A stretch of 64,000 nucleotides of DNA from Achromobacter marplatensis (GTDB lineage: Bacteria > Pseudomonadota > Gammaproteobacteria > Burkholderiales > Burkholderiaceae_B), in assembly GCF_002209535.1 (NCBI RefSeq), contig NZ_NJIG01000014.1, forward strand, positions 1 to 64,000, written 5' to 3'. Below, piece by piece: positions 1-10,210 of this stretch. The notes under the pieces were generated by a model. That model made no database searches, was not told where the DNA came from, and worked only from the letters and a program-made list of their open reading frames with translations. Every line of letters begins with the position of its first letter. Position 1 is the stretch's first letter. The translations under genes and the position numbers were made by a program.

Positions 1-135
1 AAAAGCCCCCTCGGGGGGCAGCAAGCGTGCGAAGCATGCGCAGCGTGGGGGCGCCTTTTCCCCGCCGGGCCGCCCCAAGGGGAAAAAGCCCCCTCGGGGG
101 GCAGCAAGCGTGCGAAGCACGTACAGCGTGGGGGC
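1..135. repeat. Tandem pair of hairpin-rich intergenic repeats
   Basis: Two 52-base copies lie at 1-52 and 84-135, with three differences near the middle of the unit (offsets 37, 39 and 40). The period is 83 bases and the spacer is also GC-rich. Each unit begins with an A-run and GCCCCC-TC-GGGGGGC and ends in CAGCGTGGGGGC, so it can fold in more than one way. Read on the minus strand, the hairpin of the second copy is followed by a T-run, so it may terminate metR. A similarly built element lies at 31268-31345. The first copy may extend beyond the left edge. Confidence 0.7.
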
Positions 136-146
136 TCCCTCCCTCT

Positions 147-1064
147 CTACTTTGCCGATTTGATTCCCGACAGTGTCTTGAAGCAGACGTCGCGCGTGAT
201 GGTCAGGAATTCGTCGATGTACGACGCGTCGGTATCTTCGCTTCGCACCGTGGCGTACAGCGTGCGCCATACCCCCTGCGGGCCCAGGCGGCACTGCCGT
301 AGCCAACCCTGATTCATGTATTCGGTCAATGCCCAGTTCGGCAGCGCGGCCACGCCGCGGTTGCTGGCCACCAGTTGCGCAATGATGGGGGTGAGCTCCG
401 CCTTGCGGATGGCGGCAGGTTCCACGTCGGCCGGGTCCAGGAAGGCGGTGAAGACGTCCAGGCGCTGTTTGTCCACCGGGTACGTGATGAGCGTCTGATC
501 GGCCAACTGGTCGGGCATGACGAATTTGCTGCCGGCCAGCGGATTGGACTCGGACACGGCCAGCACCAGTTCGTACTTGAATAACGGCAGATATTCCACC
601 GCGTCCAGCGGCTGCGGGTCCGAGGTGATGACCAGGTCCAGGTCGCCGCGCACCAGGGCGGGCAGGGGGGCGAACGAAAAGGCGGCCGACAGGTCCAGCG
701 CCACGTCCGGCCATTGCACCCTGAAGGCGTCCAGCGCCGGCATCAGCCATTGGAAGCATGAGTGGCAATCAATCGCCAGGTGCAAGCGGCCCGTGCGGCC
801 GGCAGCCAGCCGTTGCAACTCGCGCTCGGTGGCGCGGATGCGGGGCAGCACTTCGTCCGCCAGCGCCAGCACGCGCAGGCCCGCCGTGGTCAGCCGCGCC
901 GGCCGGGTGCGCCGGTTGAGCAGCGGCGTGCCCAAGCGGGTTTCCAGGTCGCGCAGCTGGTGCGACAGGGCGGATTGGGTCAGGTGCAGGCGTTCGGCGG
1001 CTTCTTGCAGGCTGCCGCCTTCACGGATGGCGGTCAGCGTCTCAAGATGGCGGATTTCTAGCAT
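147..1064 (-). CDS. metR: LysR-family regulator MetR
   Basis: The product is a 305-residue LysR-type regulator with an N-terminal winged helix (residues about 1-60, including LTQSALSHQLRDLE) followed by a periplasmic-binding-protein-like effector domain. It is called MetR for two reasons: it is divergent from metE, the classic arrangement, and the effector domain has the MetR-like segment SNRGVAALPNWALTEYMNQG. MetR activates metE and related methionine genes with homocysteine as co-effector (family knowledge). The 197-base divergent intergenic region holds a dyad of the MetR type at 1156-1170. The downstream repeat at 84-135 can act as its terminator. Confidence 0.88.
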   Translation of the reverse strand: MLEIRHLETLTAIREGGSLQEAAERLHLTQSALSHQLRDLETRLGTPLLNRRTRPARLTTAGLRVLALADEVLPRIRATERELQRLAAGRTGRLHLAIDCHSCFQWLMPALDAFRVQWPDVALDLSAAFSFAPLPALVRGDLDLVITSDPQPLDAVEYLPLFKYELVLAVSESNPLAGSKFVMPDQLADQTLITYPVDKQRLDVFTAFLDPADVEPAAIRKAELTPIIAQLVASNRGVAALPNWALTEYMNQGWLRQCRLGPQGVWRTLYATVRSEDTDASYIDEFLTITRDVCFKTLSGIKSAK

Positions 1065-1155
1065 GGGCGTAGTCGAGGACGCGGGGCAGCGGCGCCGCGT
1101 GGCGGCTACCCGCTGCAGGCACCAACCCCATCAGGGTGGAATGAACTTATATTGT

Positions 1156-1170
1156 ATGAGATTTCCTCAT
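1156..1170. promoter_or_regulatory. Candidate MetR operator between metR and metE
   Basis: A perfect dyad ATGAG-ATTTC-CTCAT sits in the AT-rich part of the metR/metE intergenic region, about 90 bases upstream of the metE start. The known MetR site is TGAA-N5-TTCA, and this one reads TGAG-N5-CTCA, with the same spacing and one substitution per half. A wider pair of arms, ATGAAT and ATTCAT, lies at 1174-1201. The assignment is inferred from motif shape and position. Confidence 0.45.
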
Positions 1171-1261
1171 CCTATGAATGTAAACATTGATTTTGATTCA
1201 TGTAGATTTGCCGGCACAATGGCCTTCACTTGAACAAATTTTGTCTAATGGCGGCGATGAC

Positions 1262-3559
1262 ATGACTACTATTCATAATCTGGGATTTCCCCGCATTGGT
1301 GCCCAGCGCGAATTGAAGCGCGCGGTGGAGGCCTATTGGGCCGGCAAGCAAACCGCCGAAGCGCTGGAAGAAACCGGCCGCGAACTGCGCGCCAAGCACT
1401 GGAAGCTGCAAGCAGCAGCTGGCTTGAAGTTCGTGCCCGTCGGCGACTTCGCCTGGTACGACCAGATTCTGGAATGGAGCACGCTGCTGGGCGCCGTGCC
1501 GGCCCGTTTCGGCCAGAGCGACAGCGAAGCCGTTTCGCTGGACACGCTGTTCCGCATGGGCCGTGGCCGCGCACCGACGGGCAAGCCTGCCGCCGCCTGC
1601 GAAATGACCAAGTGGTTCGATACCAACTATCACTACATCGTGCCAGAACTGGTACCGGGCCAGACGTTCCGCATTGCGCGGGAATCGCTGTTCGAACAGA
1701 TCCAGGAAGCGCAAGCGCTGGGCCATGCCGTCAAGCCCGTGATCCCGGGCCCGCTGACTTGGCTGTATCAGGGCAAGGGCGACGCGTTCGCGGGCGGCGC
1801 TGCCGACAAAGGCAAGCTGCAACTGCTGGCTGCCCTGCTGCCGGTGTACGAAGAAGTCCTGGCTCGCTTTGCCAAGCTGGGCGTGCAATGGGTGCAGATC
1901 GACGAACCCATCCTGGTACTGGACTTGCCGCAAGCCTGGCGCGATGGGTTCAAACAGGTGTACGGCGTGCTGACCGCCAGCCCCGTCAAGCTGCTGATCG
2001 CCACCTATTTCGACGGCTTGAAGGACAACCTGTCCACCGCCCAGGCCCTGCCCGTGGCCGGCCTGCACGTGGATCTGGTCCGCGCGCCCGAGCAACTGGC
2101 TGACGTCGTGGCCGGCCTGCGCGCCGACCAGGTACTGTCCGCTGGCGTCATCAATGGCCGCAACATCTGGCGCACCGACCTGGACGCCGCCATTGCGACG
2201 CTGGCGCCCGTCAAGCAACAACTGGGCGACCGCCTGTGGCTGGCCCCGTCGTGCTCGCTGCTGCACGTGCCGGTGGATCTGGCCAACGAAACCGAACTGG
2301 ACGCCGAGTTGAAGAGCTGGCTGTCGTTTGCCGCTCAGAAACTGGAAGAGTTGAGCCTCTTGGGCCGTGCGCTGGATAGCGCGACGGACCCGTCGGTGCA
2401 GCCGGGCCTGGTGCAGCAACGCGCGGCACTGGCCGCGCGCCGATCGTCGGCCCGCATCCACAACCCGGTCGTCGGCCAACGCATGTCTGGCGCCGCCAGC
2501 GTGTCGCGTGACCGCGCGCCGTTCGCGGGCCGCATCGCCCGCCAGCAAGAACAGCTGGGCTTGCCCGCCTACCCGACGACCACGATCGGCTCGTTCCCGC
2601 AGACCGCTGAAATCCGTGCGCTGCGCCGCGACTGGAAGGCCGGCGTGCTGACCGATTCGGGCTACGAGGCCGCCATCCGCAAGGAGATCGAGGAAGTCAT
2701 CCGCTTCCAGGAAAAGGTGGGCCTGGACGTGCTGGTGCACGGTGAACCCGAGCGCAACGACATGGTGGAGTACTTCGGCGAACTGCTGGCCGGCTTCGCG
2801 TTCACCAAGAACGGCTGGGTGCAAAGCTACGGTTCGCGCTGCGTCAAGCCGCCGATCATTTTCGGCGACGTGGCCCGTCCCGCACCGATGACGGTGGGCT
2901 GGTCGTCCTACGCGCAGTCGCTGACGGACAAGCCCGTCAAGGGCATGCTGACCGGTCCGGTCACGATCCTGCAATGGTCGTTCGTGCGTGACGACCAGCC
3001 GCGCGAACAGACTTGCCGCCAGCTGGCGCTGGCGCTGCGCGACGAAGTGGTGGATCTGGAAGCCGCTGGCATCAGCGTCATCCAGATCGACGAGCCTGCC
3101 ATCCGCGAAGGCCTGCCGCTGCGCCGCGCCGACTGGAAGGCGTACCTGGACTGGGCGGTGGATTGCTTCCGCCTGTCGACCGCTGGCGTGCGCGATGAAA
3201 CGCAGATCCATACCCACATGTGCTATTCGGAGTTCAACGACATCATCGAATCGATCGCCGCGATGGACGCGGACGTGATCACAATCGAAACGTCGCGCTC
3301 CAACATGGAACTGCTCAAGGCGTTTGAAGACTTCGATTACCCGAACGATATCGGCCCCGGCGTGTACGACATTCACTCGCCGAACGTGCCGGAAGTGGAC
3401 TGGATGGTCGGCCTGATGGAAAAGGCGGCTGCCCGCCTGCCCAAGGAACGCCTGTGGGTGAACCCTGACTGCGGCCTGAAGACGCGCGCTTGGCCCGAAA
3501 CCGAAGCGGCGCTGATCGGCATGGTGCAAGCGGCCCGCACGCTGCGCCAGTCGGCCTGA
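1262..3559 (+). CDS. metE: Cobalamin-independent methionine synthase
   Basis: This 765-residue enzyme transfers the methyl group of 5-methyltetrahydropteroyltriglutamate to homocysteine, making methionine in the cytoplasm without B12. The length is typical of MetE. The start [13 protein letters not shown] is the conserved MetE N-terminus, so the in-frame codon at 1187 is not used. The C-terminal catalytic barrel keeps the zinc ligands: H652 and C654 in [10 protein letters not shown], and C737 in NPDCGLKTR. The duplicated two-barrel form is complete. It is divergent from metR and followed by a terminator-like hairpin, so it is probably monocistronic and MetR-activated. Confidence 0.97.
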   Translation: MTTIHNLGFPRIGAQRELKRAVEAYWAGKQTAEALEETGRELRAKHWKLQAAAGLKFVPVGDFAWYDQILEWSTLLGAVPARFGQSDSEAVSLDTLFRMGRGRAPTGKPAAACEMTKWFDTNYHYIVPELVPGQTFRIARESLFEQIQEAQALGHAVKPVIPGPLTWLYQGKGDAFAGGAADKGKLQLLAALLPVYEEVLARFAKLGVQWVQIDEPILVLDLPQAWRDGFKQVYGVLTASPVKLLIATYFDGLKDNLSTAQALPVAGLHVDLVRAPEQLADVVAGLRADQVLSAGVINGRNIWRTDLDAAIATLAPVKQQLGDRLWLAPSCSLLHVPVDLANETELDAELKSWLSFAAQKLEELSLLGRALDSATDPSVQPGLVQQRAALAARRSSARIHNPVVGQRMSGAASVSRDRAPFAGRIARQQEQLGLPAYPTTTIGSFPQTAEIRALRRDWKAGVLTDSGYEAAIRKEIEEVIRFQEKVGLDVLVHGEPERNDMVEYFGELLAGFAFTKNGWVQSYGSRCVKPPIIFGDVARPAPMTVGWSSYAQSLTDKPVKGMLTGPVTILQWSFVRDDQPREQTCRQLALALRDEVVDLEAAGISVIQIDEPAIREGLPLRRADWKAYLDWAVDCFRLSTAGVRDETQIHTHMCYSEFNDIIESIAAMDADVITIETSRSNMELLKAFEDFDYPNDIGPGVYDIHSPNVPEVDWMVGLMEKAAARLPKERLWVNPDCGLKTRAWPETEAALIGMVQAARTLRQSA

Positions 3560-3604
3560 AGACCGGCCACCCTAACGCCGGCCCATGGGCGGGCGTCGAG
3601 GGTT

Positions 3605-3652
3605 AAGCCCCTGGTTCGTGTGCGACCTACGTACCGGCCGGGGGCTTTTTTT
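3605..3652 (+). terminator. Probable terminator after metE
   Basis: Arms AAGCCCC (3605-3611) and GGGGCTT (3641-3647) are followed by a T-run to 3652. The loop of about 29 bases is long, which lowers confidence, although secondary pairing inside it is possible. It separates metE from the synthetase gene and argues against starting that gene upstream of 3653. Confidence 0.6.
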
Positions 3653-3725
3653 CAGAAAGAGGAACGAATTCCCGCGGCACGGGTCAATAAGCAAAAATCC
3701 CAACAGCTGGATTGTTGCCGTTCCT

Positions 3726-6700
3726 ATGATTCTCCAAGGCCCCTATCGGCCGGATCTGCTTGCCGCGGAAACGCTGCCCGATATTCTGGAAGCCACGATC
3801 CTGCGGCATCCCGCCGCCATCGCCATTCACTGGCTGGATCAGACCCTTACCTACGACATGCTGGGCCGGCGCGCCGACCTGGCTGCGCACCATCTGATCG
3901 AGGCCGGCGTGCGGCCCGGGCAGATCGTGGGCCTGTGTCTGCCGCGCGGCGCGGACCTGCTGGTGATGCAGGCGGCCATCGCCAAAGCCGGCGCGGCCTG
4001 GCTGCCGTTCGAATCCGACACGCCGCCCGATCGCATGCTGGTCTGTCTGCAGGATGCGGGCGCCCAGGGGGTGATCGCCAGCGCCGACGTGCGCCTGGAC
4101 GGCATGACGACGTGGACCCCCTGGGCCCTGTCGATGCCTGTCGACGGCGCCTTGCGCGCAAGGCAAGGGCTGCTGCCCGAGCATCCTGCCTACGTGATCT
4201 ACACGTCCGGGTCCACCGGCAAGCCGAAAGGCGTGCCGATCAGCCAAGCCAGCATCTGCCATTTCCTGCGCAGCGAAAACGAGGTGCTGGGCGTGCGGCA
4301 TGGCGACAAGGTCTACCAGGGCTTTTCGGTGGCCTTCGACATGTCGTTCGAAGAGATCTGGATCAGCTATCTGGTCGGTGCCAGCCTGTGGGTGGCGCCC
4401 AAGATGCTGACCTCCGACCCCGAAGGCCTGCCCGACGCGCTGGTGCGCGAAGGCGTGACCGTGCTGCATGCGGTGCCGACGCTGCTTGCCTTGTTCGCGC
4501 ACGATGTGCCGGGCTTGCGCATCGTGAACCTGGGCGGCGAAGTGTGCCCGGACTTCCTCGTGCCGCGCTGGGCCACGCCGGGCCGGCGCCTGTTCAATAC
4601 CTATGGCCCCACCGAGACCACGGTATCGGCCAGCCTGGCCGAATTGCTGCCCGGCCAACCCGTGACCATCGGCACGCCGCTGCCCAATTACGGCATGCTC
4701 ATCCGCGGCGAGGACGGCGCGGTGTTGCCGCAAGGGCAGGTGGGTGAGCTTTGCATCACCGGTCCCGGCGTGGCGGGCGGCTACCTCGGGCGCCCCGAGC
4801 TGACGGCCGAAAAATTCCTTGCCAACCCCCGGCCCAGCGGGGATCACGACACGCGCATGTACCGCAGCGGCGACCTCGCACGCATCGACGAGCATGGGCA
4901 GATCCAGTGCCTGGGCCGTAGCGACGACCAGGTCAAGGTGCGGGGTTTCCGCGTCGAGCTGGGCGAAATCGAAGCGGCGCTGTACCGGCAACCCGGTGTG
5001 GGCGCGGCGGCAGTGGTGCTGCGCGACCTGGGCGGCATCGATCAACTGGTGGCCTTCTTGAAACCCGAGGGCGAGGCGCGGTTGGACCTGCACGCCTTGC
5101 GCGCCGCGCTGGCGCAAGACCTGCCTGCCTATATGATCCCCGCCCGCTTTGAACGCGTGGCCGAGGTGCCGCGCCTGACGTCGGGAAAAATCGACCGCAA
5201 GACGCTCAAGGCGCGTGAACTGGAAACCGTGTCCGAGCCCAGCGGCGAAGACGACGTCGCGGTAACGCCCGGCGAACAGGCGCTGTTCGACGCGCTGCGC
5301 CCCTTGTTCCCGGGCCAGCCGCTGCGCCTGGCCAGCGACTTCTTCCGCGACCTGGGCGGCCATTCGCTGCTGGCCGCGCGCCTGGTGTCGTCGCTGCGCA
5401 AGCATCCGCAGTTTTCCGCGCTGACGATGCACGAGCTCTATCAGCACCCCGGCCTGGGGGCGCTGTCGGCGCGCTTGGACGCGTTGGCAGCGGCCGTGCC
5501 GGTCGCGGTGGAAGACGGCGACACTACTGCGCCATCCCGTGACGCCGCGGGCCAAGCGCCGGAGTGGCGGCGCTGGACCTGCGGCCTGGCCCAGCTTGCC
5601 GCGCTGCCGTTGCTGATCGGCGTGCGCATGCTGATCTGGCTGACGCCGTTCTTCACGTATCACTACTGGACGGGCGACGAGGGCGACTCGGTCTGGCGTG
5701 CGGTAGCGCTGTCCATCGCCAGCTATCTGCTTTGCAACCTGCTGAGCTTCGGCGTGGCCGTGGCGTGCAAGTGGGGCATCCTGGGCCGGCTCAAGCCGGG
5801 CCGCTATCCGCTGTACGGGTGGCGCTTTTACCGCTGGTGGCTGGTGGACCGGGTGCTTGACATCCCGCCGGCGCATTTGCTGGCCGGCTCCCCCTTGCAG
5901 GTTTGGTACTTGCGGGCACTGGGCGCGCGCATTGGCCGCGACGCGGCCATCAGCCGTATTTCGGTCCGCGCGCCCGACCTGCTGACGATTGGCGACGGCG
6001 TCAGCATTGGCGCGGCCGTCAACCTGGAGAACTTCGCGGTGCGCGGGGGCGTCTGGGAAGTGGCGCCGATCACCTTGGCCGACAATGCCTACGTCGGGTC
6101 GTACGCGGTGCTGCAAGGCGATGTGTCGATGGGCGAGGGCGCGCGGCTGGACGGCTTGTCGTCGCTGGCTTCGGGCGCACGCATCCCGGCGGGGCAAGTC
6201 TGGACGGGCGCGCCCGCGCGGTACGATCCCCAGGCGCATGCTCCTGAACTGCCGCCCCGACCCGTTCGGGCAGGGCGCTTGCGCCAACTGGATGTGGTGG
6301 CCTATGCCCTGGGCGGCACGTTGATCGCGGCGCTGTTCTTCATGCCGGTCTTTCCCAGTTTCGTGCTGATCGATTGGATCGACGCGCGCTGGCTGGACTT
6401 GATGGGCGACCGCGTGTCCTGGCCCTATGCCTTCCTTTGCTACCTGCTGCTGGCGTTGCCGGCCAGCGCCTTGCTGCTGTTCCTGACGGTGTTGGTATCT
6501 GCCCTGTTGCGCTGGTTGCTGCTGCCCCGCTTGTCGGGCGGGCGGTGGCCAGTCTATGGCCAGATCTATCTGCGCCGCTGGCTGACCAACCAGATCCAGG
6601 AGTCCAGCCTGAGCGTGCTGCACGGCCTGTATGCCTCGATCTACGCCGGCACCTGGTACCGGTTGCTGGGCGCGAAGGTCGGGCGGGGCACCGAGATCTC

Positions 6701-7721
6701 CACCGCCATGGGCATCGTGCCCGACATGCTGACGCTGGGGCGCGACAGCTTCATCGCCGATGGCGTCATGCTGGGCGACGAGGAAATCGACCGAGGCTGG
6801 ATGACGATGCGCCCGACCATCATCGGCAATCGCAGCTTTGTCGGTAATGGGGCGTACGTGCCCGATGGGTCGGTGCTGCCCGACGACGTGCTGATCGGCG
6901 TTCAGAGCCGGGCGCCGGCCAACGGCCGCATGGCCAGCGGCCAGACCTGGCTGGGCAATCCGCCGCTGGCCTTGCCCGCCCGCGAGCAGACCGCGGGCTT
7001 CCCCGAGCACCTGACCTTCCGGCCGAGCCTGGGCCGCAAGGTCGCACGCGGCGCCGTCGAGGGCATGCGCATGATCCTGCCGCTGGCGGTCGTGATCGCG
7101 GTGGGCTATCTGACGGTCATGAAAATCATCCCGATCGCGGTTGCCCAGGGCTTTTTGGCCGCCTTCGACGAACTGATGCTGGCCGGTGTTCTTTATGGTT
7201 TGGGCACGTTCCTGTTCCTGGTGCTGCTGAAGTGGACGCTGGTGGGCCGGTACCGGCCACGCGCTGAACCCATGTGGACTCCCTTCGTCTGGAAGAGCGA
7301 GGCAGTGACCAGCCTGTATGAGTCGATCGCCGTGCCCAACTTCTTCAACTTTTTGCGCGCAACGCCCTGGCTGCCCCTGGCGTTGCGCTGCATGGGGGCC
7401 CGCATTGGCAAGCGCGTATTCATGGACACCACCGACGTCACCGAGTACGACTGCGTCCTGATCGGCGACGACGCGGTGCTGCACGCCTGGTCCGGGCCGC
7501 AGACCCATCTGTTCGAGGATCGCGTCATGAAGATCGGGCCCGTGCGCATCGGCCGCGGCGTCAATGTCGGTCCGCGCACCACGATCCTGTACGACACCCA
7601 CGTCGAGGAACGCGCCGTGTTGGGGCCGCTGACCCTGGTGCTCAAGGGCGAAACCATCCCGGCCGGGCAGGCCTGGATGGGCAGTCCGGCCACCCCGTGG
7701 ACGCGGGGGCCGCGCGCTTGA
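3726..7721 (+). CDS. Pls-type single-module membrane nonribosomal peptide synthetase
   Basis: The protein has 1,331 residues. An adenylation domain shows core motifs TSGSTGKPKG (160-169), NTYGPTE (291-297), YRSGDLA (379-385) and SGKIDRK with K488. A carrier domain follows, LGGHS with S547 as the phosphopantetheine site. About 750 residues then contain three repeats, each a pair of membrane helices followed by a hexapeptide-repeat-like soluble domain. No standard condensation or thioesterase domain is visible. Streptomyces epsilon-poly-lysine synthetase has this order and nearly this length (A, T, six helices, three tandem domains), so the inferred product is an amide-linked homopolymer or short amino-acid chain. 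Pocket residues aligned by eye to GrsA are D205, M206, E209, H248, N268, G270, T292, V300, S301 and K488; E209 hints at a basic substrate. ATG 3726 is chosen because earlier starts would cross the metE terminator, but its Shine-Dalgarno is poor. Confidence 0.85.
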   Translation: MILQGPYRPDLLAAETLPDILEATILRHPAAIAIHWLDQTLTYDMLGRRADLAAHHLIEAGVRPGQIVGLCLPRGADLLVMQAAIAKAGAAWLPFESDTPPDRMLVCLQDAGAQGVIASADVRLDGMTTWTPWALSMPVDGALRARQGLLPEHPAYVIYTSGSTGKPKGVPISQASICHFLRSENEVLGVRHGDKVYQGFSVAFDMSFEEIWISYLVGASLWVAPKMLTSDPEGLPDALVREGVTVLHAVPTLLALFAHDVPGLRIVNLGGEVCPDFLVPRWATPGRRLFNTYGPTETTVSASLAELLPGQPVTIGTPLPNYGMLIRGEDGAVLPQGQVGELCITGPGVAGGYLGRPELTAEKFLANPRPSGDHDTRMYRSGDLARIDEHGQIQCLGRSDDQVKVRGFRVELGEIEAALYRQPGVGAAAVVLRDLGGIDQLVAFLKPEGEARLDLHALRAALAQDLPAYMIPARFERVAEVPRLTSGKIDRKTLKARELETVSEPSGEDDVAVTPGEQALFDALRPLFPGQPLRLASDFFRDLGGHSLLAARLVSSLRKHPQFSALTMHELYQHPGLGALSARLDALAAAVPVAVEDGDTTAPSRDAAGQAPEWRRWTCGLAQLAALPLLIGVRMLIWLTPFFTYHYWTGDEGDSVWRAVALSIASYLLCNLLSFGVAVACKWGILGRLKPGRYPLYGWRFYRWWLVDRVLDIPPAHLLAGSPLQVWYLRALGARIGRDAAISRISVRAPDLLTIGDGVSIGAAVNLENFAVRGGVWEVAPITLADNAYVGSYAVLQGDVSMGEGARLDGLSSLASGARIPAGQVWTGAPARYDPQAHAPELPPRPVRAGRLRQLDVVAYALGGTLIAALFFMPVFPSFVLIDWIDARWLDLMGDRVSWPYAFLCYLLLALPASALLLFLTVLVSALLRWLLLPRLSGGRWPVYGQIYLRRWLTNQIQESSLSVLHGLYASIYAGTWYRLLGAKVGRGTEISTAMGIVPDMLTLGRDSFIADGVMLGDEEIDRGWMTMRPTIIGNRSFVGNGAYVPDGSVLPDDVLIGVQSRAPANGRMASGQTWLGNPPLALPAREQTAGFPEHLTFRPSLGRKVARGAVEGMRMILPLAVVIAVGYLTVMKIIPIAVAQGFLAAFDELMLAGVLYGLGTFLFLVLLKWTLVGRYRPRAEPMWTPFVWKSEAVTSLYESIAVPNFFNFLRATPWLPLALRCMGARIGKRVFMDTTDVTEYDCVLIGDDAVLHAWSGPQTHLFEDRVMKIGPVRIGRGVNVGPRTTILYDTHVEERAVLGPLTLVLKGETIPAGQAWMGSPATPWTRGPRA

Positions 7722-8332
7722 ACGCACCTGAGATTTTGTTCGCGGCGCCGCCGACCCTCACACCCGCGTTGCGGTTGACCGGGGAGGGCGCGCCGGTCGA
7801 GCTGTGGCTGCTGCGGCTGGCGACTGGCCGGGATGGCCAGCGCCAGGCGGCCCGCGCGTGGCTGGCGGCCGAACTGTCGCGCCGGGCGGGCGCGGCGGCG
7901 CGCTGGACGGAAACGCCCAAGGGGCCCGCCATGGAACCGGGTTCCCCCTGGCACAGCTCCTTCTCTTATTGTGGCCCCTATATCTTGTGCGGCTTGTCCC
8001 GCCTGGGGGTGCCGGGCGTGGACTTGGCGGCCGCAGACGGCGGAGCAGGGGGCGGCGAGGGCGATATCGAGGTCGCCCGGCTTTATTGCGGACCCGAAGT
8101 CGCGGCCAGGTTGGCCGCCTGCGCGCCGGTCGGCCGCGCGGATGCCTTCGCCCAGGCTTGGAGCGCGCTGGAGGCCCGGTTGAAAGCCTGCCGCCGCGGG
8201 CTGGAGGAATACACGCCCGTGCGGGAAGGCCATCTGGCCGCCGCACGCCTGACCGGCCAGGTCCGCCACGACGGCCTCTGGGCGTCGGCCGCACTCTGTC
8301 CCCTAGCGAGCCGGCCGCAGCAAGACGGTTGA
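7718..8332 (+). CDS. 4'-phosphopantetheinyl transferase-like protein coupled to the synthetase
   Basis: This 204-residue protein (TTG start) has Sfp-type landmarks: WHSSFSYCG (78-86), GVPGVDL with D102, and WSALEARLKACRRG (148-161) corresponding to the W-x-x-K-E-A-x-x-K block with E152. Such enzymes transfer phosphopantetheine from CoA to a carrier-domain serine. The TTG at 7718 overlaps the synthetase stop as TTGA, indicating translational coupling; GTG 7697 is the alternative. The obvious partner is S547 of the synthetase. Two catalytic positions are unusual: the second acidic residue of the Sfp D-x-E motif is A104, and the Lys before the last Glu is L151. Activity is therefore likely but unproven. 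Confidence 0.75.
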   Translation: MNAPEILFAAPPTLTPALRLTGEGAPVELWLLRLATGRDGQRQAARAWLAAELSRRAGAAARWTETPKGPAMEPGSPWHSSFSYCGPYILCGLSRLGVPGVDLAAADGGAGGGEGDIEVARLYCGPEVAARLAACAPVGRADAFAQAWSALEARLKACRRGLEEYTPVREGHLAAARLTGQVRHDGLWASAALCPLASRPQQDG

Positions 8333-8355
8333 TCGCCGGCTGCCTGCGCTATACT
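8329..8355 (+). promoter_or_regulatory. Candidate promoter for the DUF2889/sucCD unit
   Basis: TTGATC (8329-8334) and TATACT (8350-8355) are separated by 15 bases, slightly short for a sigma-70 promoter. They lie at the end of the transferase gene, about 60 bases upstream of the DUF2889 start. Called by eye. Confidence 0.35.
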
Positions 8356-8414
8356 TTCAAGGTTTTGTTGCCGCGCACCATGCGCAGGCCATCTTCGCCC
8401 CGCAGGCCCCCAGC

Positions 8415-9017
8415 ATGCCCTTGCCACCGCCGGATTACCCTCGCCAACCTCTGCACACGCGTTCCATACGCGTGCAGTCGTATGCGCGCGAAGACGGCAA
8501 CTGGGATCTGGAAGCCGAGCTGATCGACGTGAAGGCGTACGATTTCCCCAAGAGCGACGGCAAGATGTTCAAGGCCGGGCAGCCCATCCACCATATGCAT
8601 CTGCGCATCACCATCGACGAGAATTTCTCGATCGTGGCGGCGCAGGCTGTCTATGACGCGGCCCCTTACGGCGGTCATTGCATGGCCATCGAGCCCGCTT
8701 ACACTGATCTGGTCGGCATGAATCTGCTTAAGGGATTCCGCCGCCAGGTCAAAGAGCGGTTCGGGCATGTGGAGGGCTGTACGCACATGACCGAGCTGTC
8801 GCAGGTGCTTCCCACCGCGGCGGTCCAGACCATGGCCAACCGCCGGCGGCAGGAAACCAACCCGAACCGGCGTCCATTCCAATTGGATGGCTGTCATGCG
8901 CTCAGCACTGGCGGCCCGGTGGTGGCTGAGCACTATCCCAAGTGGTACACCGGGGGTAGCGCTGAGGCATCGGCCGATTCGTCCTCCGATTCACCTTCTC
9001 TTTCTCATACGTCCTGA
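8415..9017 (+). CDS. DUF2889 family protein
   Basis: The product is a soluble 200-residue protein recognised as DUF2889 from its overall pattern: a start rich in Pro, then RSIRVQSYAREDGNWDLEAE, LIDVKAYDF, HHMHLRITID, and a C-terminal half containing GCTHMTEL and the HYPKWY segment. The molecular function is unknown. The C-terminus is rich in Ser, Asp and Glu. The stop is only ten bases before sucC, so the gene probably shares a transcript with sucCD, although no direct role in the TCA cycle follows from that. No signal peptide or membrane helix is visible. Confidence 0.8.
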   Translation: MPLPPPDYPRQPLHTRSIRVQSYAREDGNWDLEAELIDVKAYDFPKSDGKMFKAGQPIHHMHLRITIDENFSIVAAQAVYDAAPYGGHCMAIEPAYTDLVGMNLLKGFRRQVKERFGHVEGCTHMTELSQVLPTAAVQTMANRRRQETNPNRRPFQLDGCHALSTGGPVVAEHYPKWYTGGSAEASADSSSDSPSLSHTS

Positions 9018-9027
9018 CAGGTAACAC

Positions 9028-10188
<1,161 letters not shown>

Positions 10189-10210
10189 AAAAATTGCCAA
10201 GGATTCACAA

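Noticed and set aside
1065..1261. Possible cobalamin riboswitch controlling metE
   Set aside because: No B12-box-like sequence or characteristic multi-helix fold was seen in the short 197-base region; a MetR-type dyad explains it better.
1226..3529. Long minus-strand open frame opposite metE
   Set aside because: metE is certain on the plus strand; the opposite translation is low in complexity and has no family features.
3684..7727. Very long minus-strand open frame (over 1,300 codons) opposite the Pls-like gene
   Set aside because: It is a third-position GC shadow of a strongly supported gene. The translation is rich in Gln/His/Arg without any domain pattern.
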